Shown here one piece after another: positions 28,128-35,973 of a stretch of 64,000 nucleotides of DNA (position 1 is its first letter; every line of letters begins with the position of its first letter). The position numbers were made by a program, and so were the translations under genes. Origin of the DNA: Bacteroidota bacterium (GTDB lineage: Bacteria; Bacteroidota; Bacteroidia; Bacteroidales; UBA12481); contig JABHCC010000149.1 of the NCBI GenBank assembly GCA_018669475.1, positions 1 to 64,000 on the forward strand, written 5' to 3'. The notes below the pieces were generated by a model. The model did not search any database. It saw only the letters and a list, made by a program, of their open reading frames with translations, and was not told the DNA's origin.

Positions 28128-28343
28128 ATGAAAATTACAGGGAAAACTTACGTGTCAGAAATTTTGAAGGAACATGGAGACATTGCTGGGGTTATGGAAA
28201 TCTTTGGTGTAAAAAGAGTGGGAGGCTATGGTTTTAGAAAGGTAATTACCCGTGTTATTACTGTTAAAACTGCAGCTTTTATTCATAGGATCCCTCTGGA
28301 TAAAATGTTGGGGATGTTAGAAAATGCTATTGCCACTAAATGA
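28128..28343 (+). CDS. Small DUF1858/ScdA_N-like protein without cysteines
   Basis: A 71-residue protein from the ATG at 28128. It has the shape of a DUF1858 or DUF542 domain: TYVSEILKEHGDIAGVMEIFGV, a turn, then an amphipathic HRIPLDKMLGMLENAI helix. In most relatives the turn carries one or two Cys residues thought to bind a metal or cofactor; here it reads VKRVGGYG and the protein has no Cys. Possible helical extension upstream is in frame but lacks a better start. Function unknown. Confidence 0.55.
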   Translation: MKITGKTYVSEILKEHGDIAGVMEIFGVKRVGGYGFRKVITRVITVKTAAFIHRIPLDKMLGMLENAIATK

Positions 28344-28391
28344 TAATAATTGGAGAATTGATTTAGGGATTATGTATAGATTCCTTTTGCT

Positions 28392-28423
28392 ATCGACAAT
28401 GAGCAATTAGTTGAATTGTCGAT
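28392..28423 (+). terminator. Hairpin after the DUF1858-like gene
   Basis: ATCGACAAT (28392-28400) and ATTGTCGAT (28415-28423) form a perfect 9-bp stem with a 14-base loop, 48 bases after the stop codon. It has no strong T-tract, so termination is plausible but unproven. Confidence 0.4.
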
Positions 28424-28562
28424 CTTCTTCATTGGCATTTGTGCATCTGGACTTGGAATTTGGTGTTGAGTGTTAATGATAAAATTATTCTGTTTGTTGT
28501 TAGTTTGAATGCTTGTATTGATTGCTGTTGTTACCTTTGGGTGGTAATTAACACTTTTGATC

Positions 28563-30488
28563 ATGAGAGTATTTTTTTCAATTTTATTTCTTTGTCTGAG
28601 TTTTAGCTTAATAGCCCAAACTCCAAAGAAGAAACATGTGACTCCTTTTGAACGGCTCACAATTGTCACAAATCCTTCTAAAGGTGAGAATCCATATCCA
28701 GCATGGGGTGTTTTTCCATCTAAAGAAACTCCGATCAGGAAGATTTTGATGCATTTAACTTTGGGAACACCTGATTCCATTTCAACTGCTCATTGGGACT
28801 ATAAAGACCATGTCACAATCAGACGTGTTGGTGGACTGGCAGGGGAATCGCATGACCTGGAGATTGGAAGAATGCTAACTCCTTATGGGAGTATTTATAG
28901 TACCGGGTGGGAGTTTAAATGGACTGTTGACGTTACGGATTTTGCAATGATTTTTCGTGACAGTGTGGAAATTGAATACAATCACACAGGGTATGAACCT
29001 ACTTCAGTTGGTTGGGCCCTGACCATTGATTTTGAGTTTACCTTGGGACCTCCACACATTCTACCATTACAAATTGATAACATGTGGGTGGGTAGCTACA
29101 ATTATGGAAACCCTGAGAAACCGACAGAAGCTGAATTAACGCCGATTAAATATACTCCGCTTAAGGAAAGTGTGATTAATCGTCTCCGTATTCAGCATAC
29201 CGGACATGGAATGGATCAACCAAAAGGGTGTTCTGAGTTTTGTAGTAGATGGAGAAGAGTTTTGTTTAATGGCGAAATTGCTCAGGATAAGGATCTTTGG
29301 AAAGAGTGTGGCGACAATCCACTTTATCCGCAGGGAGGTACATGGATTTTTGATAGAGCTTTATGGTGTCCGGGCGACCTTCAGGCACCGGATATCATCG
29401 ATGTTTATCCAACAGCCGGTGAGAATGAATTTGAGATTATGATGGAGCCTTACACCGCCACGGAGAATATTCAGGCGAAAGAGGCTATCGCATCATGTCT
29501 GATCCAATATGGTGCTCCGGTAAGCAAATATGATGTCGAGATGGTGGAGATTGTGACTCCTAATAACCGTCAGCTTTATAATCGCTCAAACCCGAAATGC
29601 TTTGATTCAAGAATTATTATCCGCAACCTTGGCAGTAAAAAATTGACCTCATTGACGATAGCCTATGGGACAAAAGGATTCGATGAGAGAATTTTTAAAT
29701 GGAAGGGAAATCTGGCCTATTACGGCTCTGAAGAAGTAATCCTGCCCGGTTCACATAATTTCGAGACAGGTGAGAACACTTTTGTTGTTGAACTTAAAAA
29801 GCCTAACGGACGAAAGGATGCATGGATAGGCGACAACACTATGACGACACAATTTGATGCCCCTGTGACCTTACCTGAGAATATTATTATTCAATACAGA
29901 AGCAATAATCAACCTGAAGAGAATCATGTTTTCATTGTTGGTGAATCAGGAGATACTTTATATCAAAAGAGCCCTGATCAGGTGGAGAAGGCACATTTGT
30001 ATGTTGATACCCTGAACCTGAAAGATGGACTATATGAGATGTTCTTGATTGACACAGCCGGACAAGGATTGGAGTTTTGGTTTATGCGTGATCAGGGCTT
30101 CGGATATATAAGGATACTGGATATGGATGGAAATCTGCTGCATCTTTTTACGGCCGATTGTGGTGATGGTGAAATGCTTGCATTCCGCACAAGTACTGAG
30201 TTTGTTAAAGATCCGGCTGTTGTGCTTTATGATTTTGCATTATACCCTAAAGTTGTAACAGAGGAGTTCGCTCTGGAAGTTTACTCCGGACGTGAAATTG
30301 AGCTGGAAGTATTATTGAAGCATGAGGGCGTTGTGGTTGAGAAGCATTCTTATCCAAAGACCAATGGGGGCACCTTTAAATACAATATTGCCCATTTGCC
30401 TGATAAGCGGTATATCGCTGAGGTTTATGTGAATGGAGAGTTAAAGCACAAGTCGCGGTGCCAGAAGGCTTCGAACTGGCAGTATTAA
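28563..30488 (+). CDS. Peptide-N-glycosidase F-like secreted amidase
   Basis: A 641-residue exported protein (signal peptide ending near LIAQ) resembling PNGase F, which removes N-glycans from Asn in glycoproteins. The family's C-terminal-domain pattern is clear: a Cys-rich CSEFCSRW, ECGDNPLYPQGGTWIFDRALWCPGD split by Gly/Trp residues, and GENEFEIMMEPY. Extra C-terminal domains, about 250 residues, extend it beyond the roughly 350-residue core. The last residues (KYNIAHLPDKRYIAEVYVNG) could be a por-type sorting-like Ig domain. The ATG at 28563 is used because the upstream alternative is TTG. It has its own upstream gap and is likely monocistronic. Confidence 0.78.
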   Translation: MRVFFSILFLCLSFSLIAQTPKKKHVTPFERLTIVTNPSKGENPYPAWGVFPSKETPIRKILMHLTLGTPDSISTAHWDYKDHVTIRRVGGLAGESHDLEIGRMLTPYGSIYSTGWEFKWTVDVTDFAMIFRDSVEIEYNHTGYEPTSVGWALTIDFEFTLGPPHILPLQIDNMWVGSYNYGNPEKPTEAELTPIKYTPLKESVINRLRIQHTGHGMDQPKGCSEFCSRWRRVLFNGEIAQDKDLWKECGDNPLYPQGGTWIFDRALWCPGDLQAPDIIDVYPTAGENEFEIMMEPYTATENIQAKEAIASCLIQYGAPVSKYDVEMVEIVTPNNRQLYNRSNPKCFDSRIIIRNLGSKKLTSLTIAYGTKGFDERIFKWKGNLAYYGSEEVILPGSHNFETGENTFVVELKKPNGRKDAWIGDNTMTTQFDAPVTLPENIIIQYRSNNQPEENHVFIVGESGDTLYQKSPDQVEKAHLYVDTLNLKDGLYEMFLIDTAGQGLEFWFMRDQGFGYIRILDMDGNLLHLFTADCGDGEMLAFRTSTEFVKDPAVVLYDFALYPKVVTEEFALEVYSGREIELEVLLKHEGVVVEKHSYPKTNGGTFKYNIAHLPDKRYIAEVYVNGELKHKSRCQKASNWQY

Positions 30489-30505
30489 TTGTTTTTTGAA
30501 TAAGA

Positions 30506-30537
30506 TTGCTTATTAGCGACAAATAGTATATATTTGT
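30506..30537 (+). promoter_or_regulatory. hipBA promoter and overlapping operator
   Basis: A Bacteroidota-type promoter: TTG at 30506-30508 and TATATTTG at 30529-30536 (consensus TAnnTTTG), 20 bases apart. A palindrome ACAAATA-gtata-TATTTGT (30519-30537) overlaps the -7 element. The half-site GCGACAAATA recurs at 30517 and 30547, the second copy running into the start codon of the HipB-like gene. This fits autorepression by the antitoxin. Confidence 0.72.
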
Positions 30538-30555
30538 AATAAATAAGCGACAAAT

Positions 30556-30843
30556 ATGAATTCTAAGAAAGCAATTCTTCTCCCTAAGTACCAAGAGATG
30601 TTTGGTCAATTAGGAGAAAATATTAAGCTTGCCCGTAAACGAAGGAAACTTTCCACTGAGCAGGTTTCAGAGCGTGCTGGTATTCATCGAGCAACCCTTT
30701 TTCGTATAGAAAAAGGAGACCCATCGGTAGCCATAGGATTGTATTTCAATGTTTTTAGAGTATTTAATCTTCAAGATGACTTTCTAAAATTAGGAATCGA
30801 TGATGTATTTGGCAGAAAACTCCAAGACCTTGATTTGTTGTAA
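30556..30843 (+). CDS. hipB: HipB-like XRE-family antitoxin/repressor
   Basis: A 95-residue DNA-binding protein with an XRE helix-turn-helix at about 15-70 (LGENIKLARKRRKLSTEQ, then AGIHRATLFRIEKGDP). It ends shortly before the HipA gene, whose start is 5 bases downstream. Such proteins bind HipA, neutralise it and repress the operon. The palindrome upstream is the likely binding site. Confidence 0.88.
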   Translation: MNSKKAILLPKYQEMFGQLGENIKLARKRRKLSTEQVSERAGIHRATLFRIEKGDPSVAIGLYFNVFRVFNLQDDFLKLGIDDVFGRKLQDLDLL

Positions 30844-30848
30844 ATAGT

Positions 30849-32114
30849 ATGGGAAGCGGAAAGTTTGACATATATGTTTTTGCGAACTGGTCAGGACTTA
30901 AAGGTCCTGTATTTATTGGGACTCTTTCTGCCCATTTCGCTAAAGGGAAAAAGGCCTTTAGTTTTGAGTATGATAAGAACTGGTTGAAAACTGATGCTCA
31001 ACAATTATTGGATCCTGATATAGCATTTTATTCTGGGCCACAATATCCACCGAGCAAAGAAAATTTTGGAATATTCTTAGATAGTATGCCTGATACCTGG
31101 GGAAAAACTCTGATGAAAAGGCAAGTTGCACATGAAGCGAGAGCAAAAAACGAAAAGGCAAAAACACTCTATGACATAGACTATCTACTCAGGGTTCATG
31201 ATGAAAGTCGGATGGGTGCACTACGCTTCAAAATTGAAATGGATGGTCCTTTTTTAGACAATAATACTGAGAAGCCAGTACCACCTTGGACAAGTCTGGG
31301 GGAGCTTCAAGATGCTGTTAATTTATTAGAGAATGAAGACCAAAGTGATGCCATAAAAAAATGGTTAGCGGTTTTGATTGCACCAGGTTCATCACTGGGT
31401 GGAGCCAGACCAAAAGCAAATATTCTGGATGCGAGTAAAAACATATGGATAGCTAAATTCCCATCGAAGACAGATGTTGTCGACAAAGCTGCCTGGGAAT
31501 TCTTGGCCTACCAATTAGCAATTGCTTCGGGAATTGAAATGGCCGAATCTAAAATCGAAAAATTAAGGGGTCAATACCATACTTTTTTGACAAAGCGTTT
31601 CGATAGGGAAAATGGGGCACGTATTCATTTTGCCTCGGCAATGACAATGACCGGGAATTCTGAAAATATTATTAAGAATGGTGCACCTAGTTATTTGGAA
31701 ATAGTTGAATTTATTGAAAATTTTGGTGCTAATGTAACCTGGAATTTGCATCAATTATGGCGTAGAATAGCATTTAATATTGCCATTTCAAACACTGATG
31801 ATCATTTAAGAAATCATGGCTTCATATTAACTGAGAAAGGTTGGATATTATCTCCTGCTTATGACTTAAATCCATCGACTGATAAGGATGGGCTGTCACT
31901 CAATATTGACATGGACAATAATGCATTGGATTTTGAATTAGCTAAAAGTGTTGGTGAATTTTTTAGATTAAGTGAAGAAGAAATGGATGCCATTTTGAGA
32001 GAAGTACTATCAGTAGTTAAGGATTGGAGATCTATTGCTAAAAGGATAGGAATTTCACGTATGGAGCAAAGTTTAATGGAAAGAGCATTTAACTATTTAT
32101 TCCCGATTTCATAG
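30849..32114 (+). CDS. hipA: HipA-type serine/threonine kinase toxin
   Basis: A 421-residue kinase. The loop SSLGGARPK (about 181-190) matches the HipA P-loop-like segment that also carries the autophosphorylated Ser. The catalytic region NTDDHLRNH (315-323) and the metal-binding AYDLNP (337-342) are intact. HipA proteins phosphorylate tRNA synthetases or other targets and cause growth arrest. It forms a module with the HipB-like gene. Length is near the family norm, so it looks functional. Its target is unknown. Confidence 0.9.
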   Translation: MGSGKFDIYVFANWSGLKGPVFIGTLSAHFAKGKKAFSFEYDKNWLKTDAQQLLDPDIAFYSGPQYPPSKENFGIFLDSMPDTWGKTLMKRQVAHEARAKNEKAKTLYDIDYLLRVHDESRMGALRFKIEMDGPFLDNNTEKPVPPWTSLGELQDAVNLLENEDQSDAIKKWLAVLIAPGSSLGGARPKANILDASKNIWIAKFPSKTDVVDKAAWEFLAYQLAIASGIEMAESKIEKLRGQYHTFLTKRFDRENGARIHFASAMTMTGNSENIIKNGAPSYLEIVEFIENFGANVTWNLHQLWRRIAFNIAISNTDDHLRNHGFILTEKGWILSPAYDLNPSTDKDGLSLNIDMDNNALDFELAKSVGEFFRLSEEEMDAILREVLSVVKDWRSIAKRIGISRMEQSLMERAFNYLFPIS

Positions 32115-32230
32115 ATCAGAGGGTTAATTATATTTCAAGAACTCTTGCAAAATACCGTACTTAAAGAAATAAACTTACTCTATTATAGAGATATCAGGAC
32201 CTGCTTGGTCGAGGGGATGTAGTTATTAAA

Positions 32231-32563
32231 TTATTCAATAAGTTCCCGACCTATGTAATTCCTTGGTAAAGCAGTAAACAAATTCGTTTGATTATCTAAG
32301 AACTGCCAAGTAAAGGAACCTCCTGATACACTATGGTTTCCATTGTAGTCAATGCTAATAGTAATGGCTTCATTTTCGGTGTCTGGCTCGGCTGAACAAA
32401 CTACTATCCTGACATCATCTTGATCAACAACAGTGATATGGACATCTTCAATAGGCAGACCAGTTGATGAATTTAATGTCTGCCCTGATAGTTGGCATTT
32501 CTGGGCATAGCTCGTCAGAACTATTGGACACATTAATAGCAGAATTATTAATCTAAGGATCAT
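32231..32563 (-). CDS. Small secreted protein with carboxypeptidase-regulatory-like start
   Basis: A 110-residue protein with a signal peptide (1-20, ending SYAQ) followed by a stretch like a CarboxypepD_reg beta-sandwich (GQTLNSSTGLPIEDVHITVV). The rest has no recognisable family and ends soon after. It may be a stand-alone beta-sandwich or the remnant of a longer receptor-like protein. It is transcribed away from hipA's direction and lies next to the DedA-like gene on the same strand. Confidence 0.5.
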   Translation of the reverse strand: MILRLIILLLMCPIVLTSYAQKCQLSGQTLNSSTGLPIEDVHITVVDQDDVRIVVCSAEPDTENEAITISIDYNGNHSVSGGSFTWQFLDNQTNLFTALPRNYIGRELIE

Positions 32564-32614
32564 TGAGAAATATTTTAGTTCAGGGGGGATTCAAAAGTAA
32601 AGAAAGTTCAATAA

Positions 32615-33145
32615 TTACAAAAATACGATAAGCCCAAGAACTGAATATTTGATAAGCAAGCCCGCTGCACTAAAGAAAAGCACCTTCTTGTACGGATAAT
32701 TGATCATTCCTGAAGCCAGGCAAATAATGGGAGATGACAGGGGTAGCAGATTAAACACGAATATGGTGAGGTTGCCGTGTTTTTTGATTGTTTGGATAGC
32801 CTTACTGCTTTTCCTTTCACCAAAATATCTGTTAATCACATTGGTGCTGATCTTTCTTCCAATCCAGTAATCGATGGTTTGAGCTGTTAGGGCCGTGACT
32901 AAAGCAACTGCTATCAATAAAACTATATGAGAAAAACTGGTAGCGCAGTAGATAAAGGATAATTCAACCGGCATGAGTAGAAAAAAGAGGTAGCCGGCAA
33001 AATGAAGGGTTGCAAAAGACCCCAATGATTGGCTTCTGCCCTGGATGAAATCCTGACCTAATGTTGCCGATAAAATAAGTATCGCAGTTAGTGAGGTTAT
33101 TATTAGAACAAGAAGCCTTACACCTTTCAGTTTAGTTTTATCCAC
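32615..33145 (-). CDS. DedA/VTT-domain membrane protein
   Basis: A 176-residue integral membrane protein with about four hydrophobic segments. The central part has the SNARE-associated/VTT signature: YWIGRKIS, RYFGERK, then a conserved FVFNLLPLSSPIICLASGM stretch with a re-entrant loop. Family members are thought to move lipids across the inner membrane. Somewhat shorter than typical DedA (about 200). It is divergent from the downstream GH-D-like gene and 36 bases away from it. Confidence 0.75.
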   Translation of the reverse strand: MDKTKLKGVRLLVLIITSLTAILILSATLGQDFIQGRSQSLGSFATLHFAGYLFFLLMPVELSFIYCATSFSHIVLLIAVALVTALTAQTIDYWIGRKISTNVINRYFGERKSSKAIQTIKKHGNLTIFVFNLLPLSSPIICLASGMINYPYKKVLFFSAAGLLIKYSVLGLIVFL

Positions 33146-33253
33146 ACGCTAAAAATAGATAATAAACTGAGAGTTTCAGTTTTGAGTCTGATAATTTTTA
33201 TCTTACTTCAAAATCAGTTTAAACCTATTACAATGATTACTGCGTCGAATTTC

Positions 33254-34849
33254 ATGAAGATAATCCTATGTTCTTGTGTATCCCTATTCCTTTTGTCGAA
33301 CTGTATTGTTGATAAGCAAGCCCCGGATTTGGTTCCCGATGAGAGAGGAACAGCTCCCAATTACTGGTGTACCTGGTATTGGCAAAATTACTTGATTGAG
33401 AAGGGCAAAGAGATTACAAACCCTGATCCTAAAACGGTCTATACCAATTCGGCAGCCAGAGAGAATGTGAATCAGGAGACGATCTTCGGAGAGGAAGGGA
33501 TGGCTAAGGTGATGTTGCCAAAAACAAGGGGTGATTATTACTTTGTGATCGATCATGGCTGGCAGGATAAGAGGATAAAGAAGAATACTTTCTTTTCACT
33601 GATCATGGATACACTTGATTTTCCGAAGTACGCCCAACTCGAGCCGCGAGACAGAGTTAAGCAGATGAATGTAGATATTAAAGCTCTGGGCTGGAGGAGC
33701 CTGGGGCTTTGGGTGAGGGGAAACCCTACTGAGGCTGAGATGCGAACCTTTGTTGAGTGGAGCAAATATGCCGGAATAGAATACTGGAAGATCGATGGGG
33801 GAGATACAAAGTTCTATTATGCAACAAAGATAAAGGAGGAGATTTATCCTGAATTGACATTGGAACATGTGACTGGTGCTGGTCCATTAACTCCGCTTTG
33901 GGGTGAAGTAGATCGGGAATTTTATCCATCCGCTTATTATCCGGAGTTAAACTCTAATAAATCAGGAAAGATGTTGGAGATTCTGCAAAATACCTCGGTA
34001 TTCCGAACCTATGATGCAGCTCCTTTGCTGGTTACGACTACAACCATGCAAAGAGTTCATGATATTCTGACATTAACTGCCGGAGATGCCAGGTACTCAG
34101 CCATTCTGAATGTTCAGGATGAATGCAACATTGCTGCGGCAATGGGCTTACTGGTGGCGGTTAAACGTCACCCCATGAACACGCCGAGAATGTATAAGGG
34201 TAGCGATTATCATTTGCAGATTTCGGGCGATCGACAAGTTGGGAAGAGGCTTAATGAGATGGATAGATTTGCTGTGTGGCAAAGAATTGCCCCTCCTATG
34301 CCTGCCGGATATGGTAGCTATCATTCATCAGATGAATTTATGATTGACAGTATCGTTTTTCATGAGAATCATACTTGGTATACACCCACTTATGGCAAGA
34401 TGGTACGGCAAAGTGCACCGGCGGTTATGAGTCGGAATATTACTCTGCCTTCGGTAAAAGCAGATGGGGAGAAGCCTTTCGTAATGGCCAGTAAATTTCA
34501 GGATGGAGTTGTTTGTATTGCTACTGAAGGTCGGGTAAAGCCTAACAAAAGTTGGTTTCACCCGAGAGCTGAAATTACTGTATCAGAACTTGAAGCTGGT
34601 CAGCCAATTGGGGTATTCGGATATTACAAAACCCTGACCCTGGAGTTTACTGATGATATTTCAAAAAATGCCGGTGTTTGGGCTCAGGACCTTCTTGCGT
34701 CAGAGGCTGTAGATATAAGTGGCAGGATTTCTATCAAGGGAAATACTTTAACAATTCAGGGAGACCTTATCGATGAGATTGGAACTTCATGCAATGATGA
34801 AGATGATATTTCTGCACCTGGATTGGTGTTGCGAGTTAGTAATAATTAG
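33254..34849 (+). CDS. Clan GH-D-like glycosidase lipoprotein
   Basis: A putative lipoprotein of about 530 residues (lipobox LSNC near residue 17). Several in-frame starts exist (33182, 33233, 33254); the last gives the most compact signal peptide. The body looks like an alpha-galactosidase-type TIM barrel of clan GH-D (GH27/GH36): FVIDHGWQD, LGWRSLGLWVRG, then GIEYWKIDGGD with the Asp in the K-x-D position used as nucleophile. A C-terminal beta domain follows (about 420-530). The assignment is by motif only and the exact family is unclear. Two bases into the following gap the palindromic-element region begins. Confidence 0.62.
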   Translation: MKIILCSCVSLFLLSNCIVDKQAPDLVPDERGTAPNYWCTWYWQNYLIEKGKEITNPDPKTVYTNSAARENVNQETIFGEEGMAKVMLPKTRGDYYFVIDHGWQDKRIKKNTFFSLIMDTLDFPKYAQLEPRDRVKQMNVDIKALGWRSLGLWVRGNPTEAEMRTFVEWSKYAGIEYWKIDGGDTKFYYATKIKEEIYPELTLEHVTGAGPLTPLWGEVDREFYPSAYYPELNSNKSGKMLEILQNTSVFRTYDAAPLLVTTTTMQRVHDILTLTAGDARYSAILNVQDECNIAAAMGLLVAVKRHPMNTPRMYKGSDYHLQISGDRQVGKRLNEMDRFAVWQRIAPPMPAGYGSYHSSDEFMIDSIVFHENHTWYTPTYGKMVRQSAPAVMSRNITLPSVKADGEKPFVMASKFQDGVVCIATEGRVKPNKSWFHPRAEITVSELEAGQPIGVFGYYKTLTLEFTDDISKNAGVWAQDLLASEAVDISGRISIKGNTLTIQGDLIDEIGTSCNDEDDISAPGLVLRVSNN

Positions 34850-34869
34850 GATTTTGCAGAGGGGGGAGT

Positions 34870-34953
34870 CGTCTCCAGCTTGAAGCCAGTTTGAAGCCGC
34901 CAATTTTTTTACGAAAACCTGAGATGTTTCAAACTGGCTTCAAGCCTCCGGCT
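34870..34953. repeat. Palindromic intergenic element, copy 2
   Basis: Perfect 18-bp arms, 34878-34895 and 34928-34945, surround a 32-base centre containing GCCAATTTTTTT-like sequence (GCCGCCAATTTTTTT). Left flank CGTCTCCA (34870) and right flank TCAAGCCTCCGGCT (34940-34953) match copy 1 at 27911-27990, though arm sequences differ. The remaining gap to 35186 holds a C-rich stretch (34970-35000) but no gene I can support. Confidence 0.78.
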
Positions 34954-35186
34954 CCACGGTATTCGAATGGCCTGCCTCCCCTGCCTCCCCTGCGCTTCGC
35001 TCGGGTTGTTAATAGGTTCTGCTCGTCTTGAAAAGTTATTTCAGTACCTTTTTGGTCCTTTTCAGGCTTCTTTTTCAAGACTCTTGGCTACAAAGTATTA
35101 TTATTGTATTACGAAGTTGAACAAACCGGGCATGATTATTTTTTGTTATGTAAGCTCCATCCTGCAATTGAAATAAATAAAAGCGA

Positions 35187-35960
35187 ATGAAAACACTTGT
35201 GATGATGACTTCCTTATGGATTTGTGGCTTGGGTATTGGTACTCTTGCCCAATCCATTGAAGGTGGAATTGTGAAGTACAAGCGTATTGTCGACCTTGGA
35301 ATTAAGGTCGAGGGGGAATGGGCTGACTTTAAGAAGACTTTGCCAAAAACCCGTACTACGAATTTCATTCTGTATTTCTCTACCTCAGAATCCAATTTTG
35401 CGGATAATGCTAAGGAAAATGAAGCTCCCAGCAACATGATGAAGAAGGCTATGTATTTTGCAGGAGTTACCGGGAAACCACAGGTTAAGTTTGCCAAACT
35501 TTATCGGGATATGGATAAGAATTTAGAGATCAAACAAAGCGAATTTATGACCCGTTTGTTTTTGGAGGAGGGCAAAACGCCTAAATTGAAGTGGAAAATG
35601 GGTGCGGCAACTAAAGAAATTCTCGGTTATACATGCATGCAGGCTGAGATTGAACTGGATGGCAAGAAAATATTGGCATGGTTTACTCCTGACATCCCTA
35701 TATCCATAGGGCCTGATAAATACTATGGACTACCCGGACTAATTCTGGAGGCCAATGTGAATCAGGGCCAGCAGGTTTGGCTGGCCGCATCTATTGATAA
35801 AACTGTTCCGTCAAAAGAACTGTTGTCAAAGCCTAAAGAGGGTAAGAAAGTAAAGCCCGATCAGTACAAAAAGATTCAGGAAGTTAAGATTGCCGAATGG
35901 GAGAAGCAGGCTAAAATGAAGAAAAACCTGAAAGGTGATTGGCAAGGGGGAAAGAAATAA
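35187..35960 (+). CDS. GLPGLI-family secreted protein
   Basis: A 257-residue exported protein (signal peptide ending LAQ near residue 22) named for its motif, visible as YYGLPGLILEAN. The earlier GYTCMQAEIELDGKKILAWFTPDIPI is also typical. These proteins usually sit beside large CarboxypepD-type outer-membrane receptors, as here, with the next gene starting about 14 bases after the stop. Their role is unknown; a part in export or capture of peptide-like cargo is often guessed. A basic, lysine-rich C-terminus is notable. Confidence 0.9.
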   Translation: MKTLVMMTSLWICGLGIGTLAQSIEGGIVKYKRIVDLGIKVEGEWADFKKTLPKTRTTNFILYFSTSESNFADNAKENEAPSNMMKKAMYFAGVTGKPQVKFAKLYRDMDKNLEIKQSEFMTRLFLEEGKTPKLKWKMGAATKEILGYTCMQAEIELDGKKILAWFTPDIPISIGPDKYYGLPGLILEANVNQGQQVWLAASIDKTVPSKELLSKPKEGKKVKPDQYKKIQEVKIAEWEKQAKMKKNLKGDWQGGKK

Positions 35961-35973
35961 TAAACAGATTATT

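Noticed and set aside
27893-28237. Overlapping 114-residue frame upstream of the small protein.
   Set aside because: It runs through the inverted repeat and has no family or signal; it is a shadow.
30506-32114. hipBA as part of a larger defence island.
   Set aside because: Neighbours are ordinary glycan and membrane genes with no restriction, CRISPR or phage functions.
27911-34953. Palindromic elements as integron attC sites.
   Set aside because: The conserved GTTRRRY/RYYYAAC ends are missing and no integron integrase is present.
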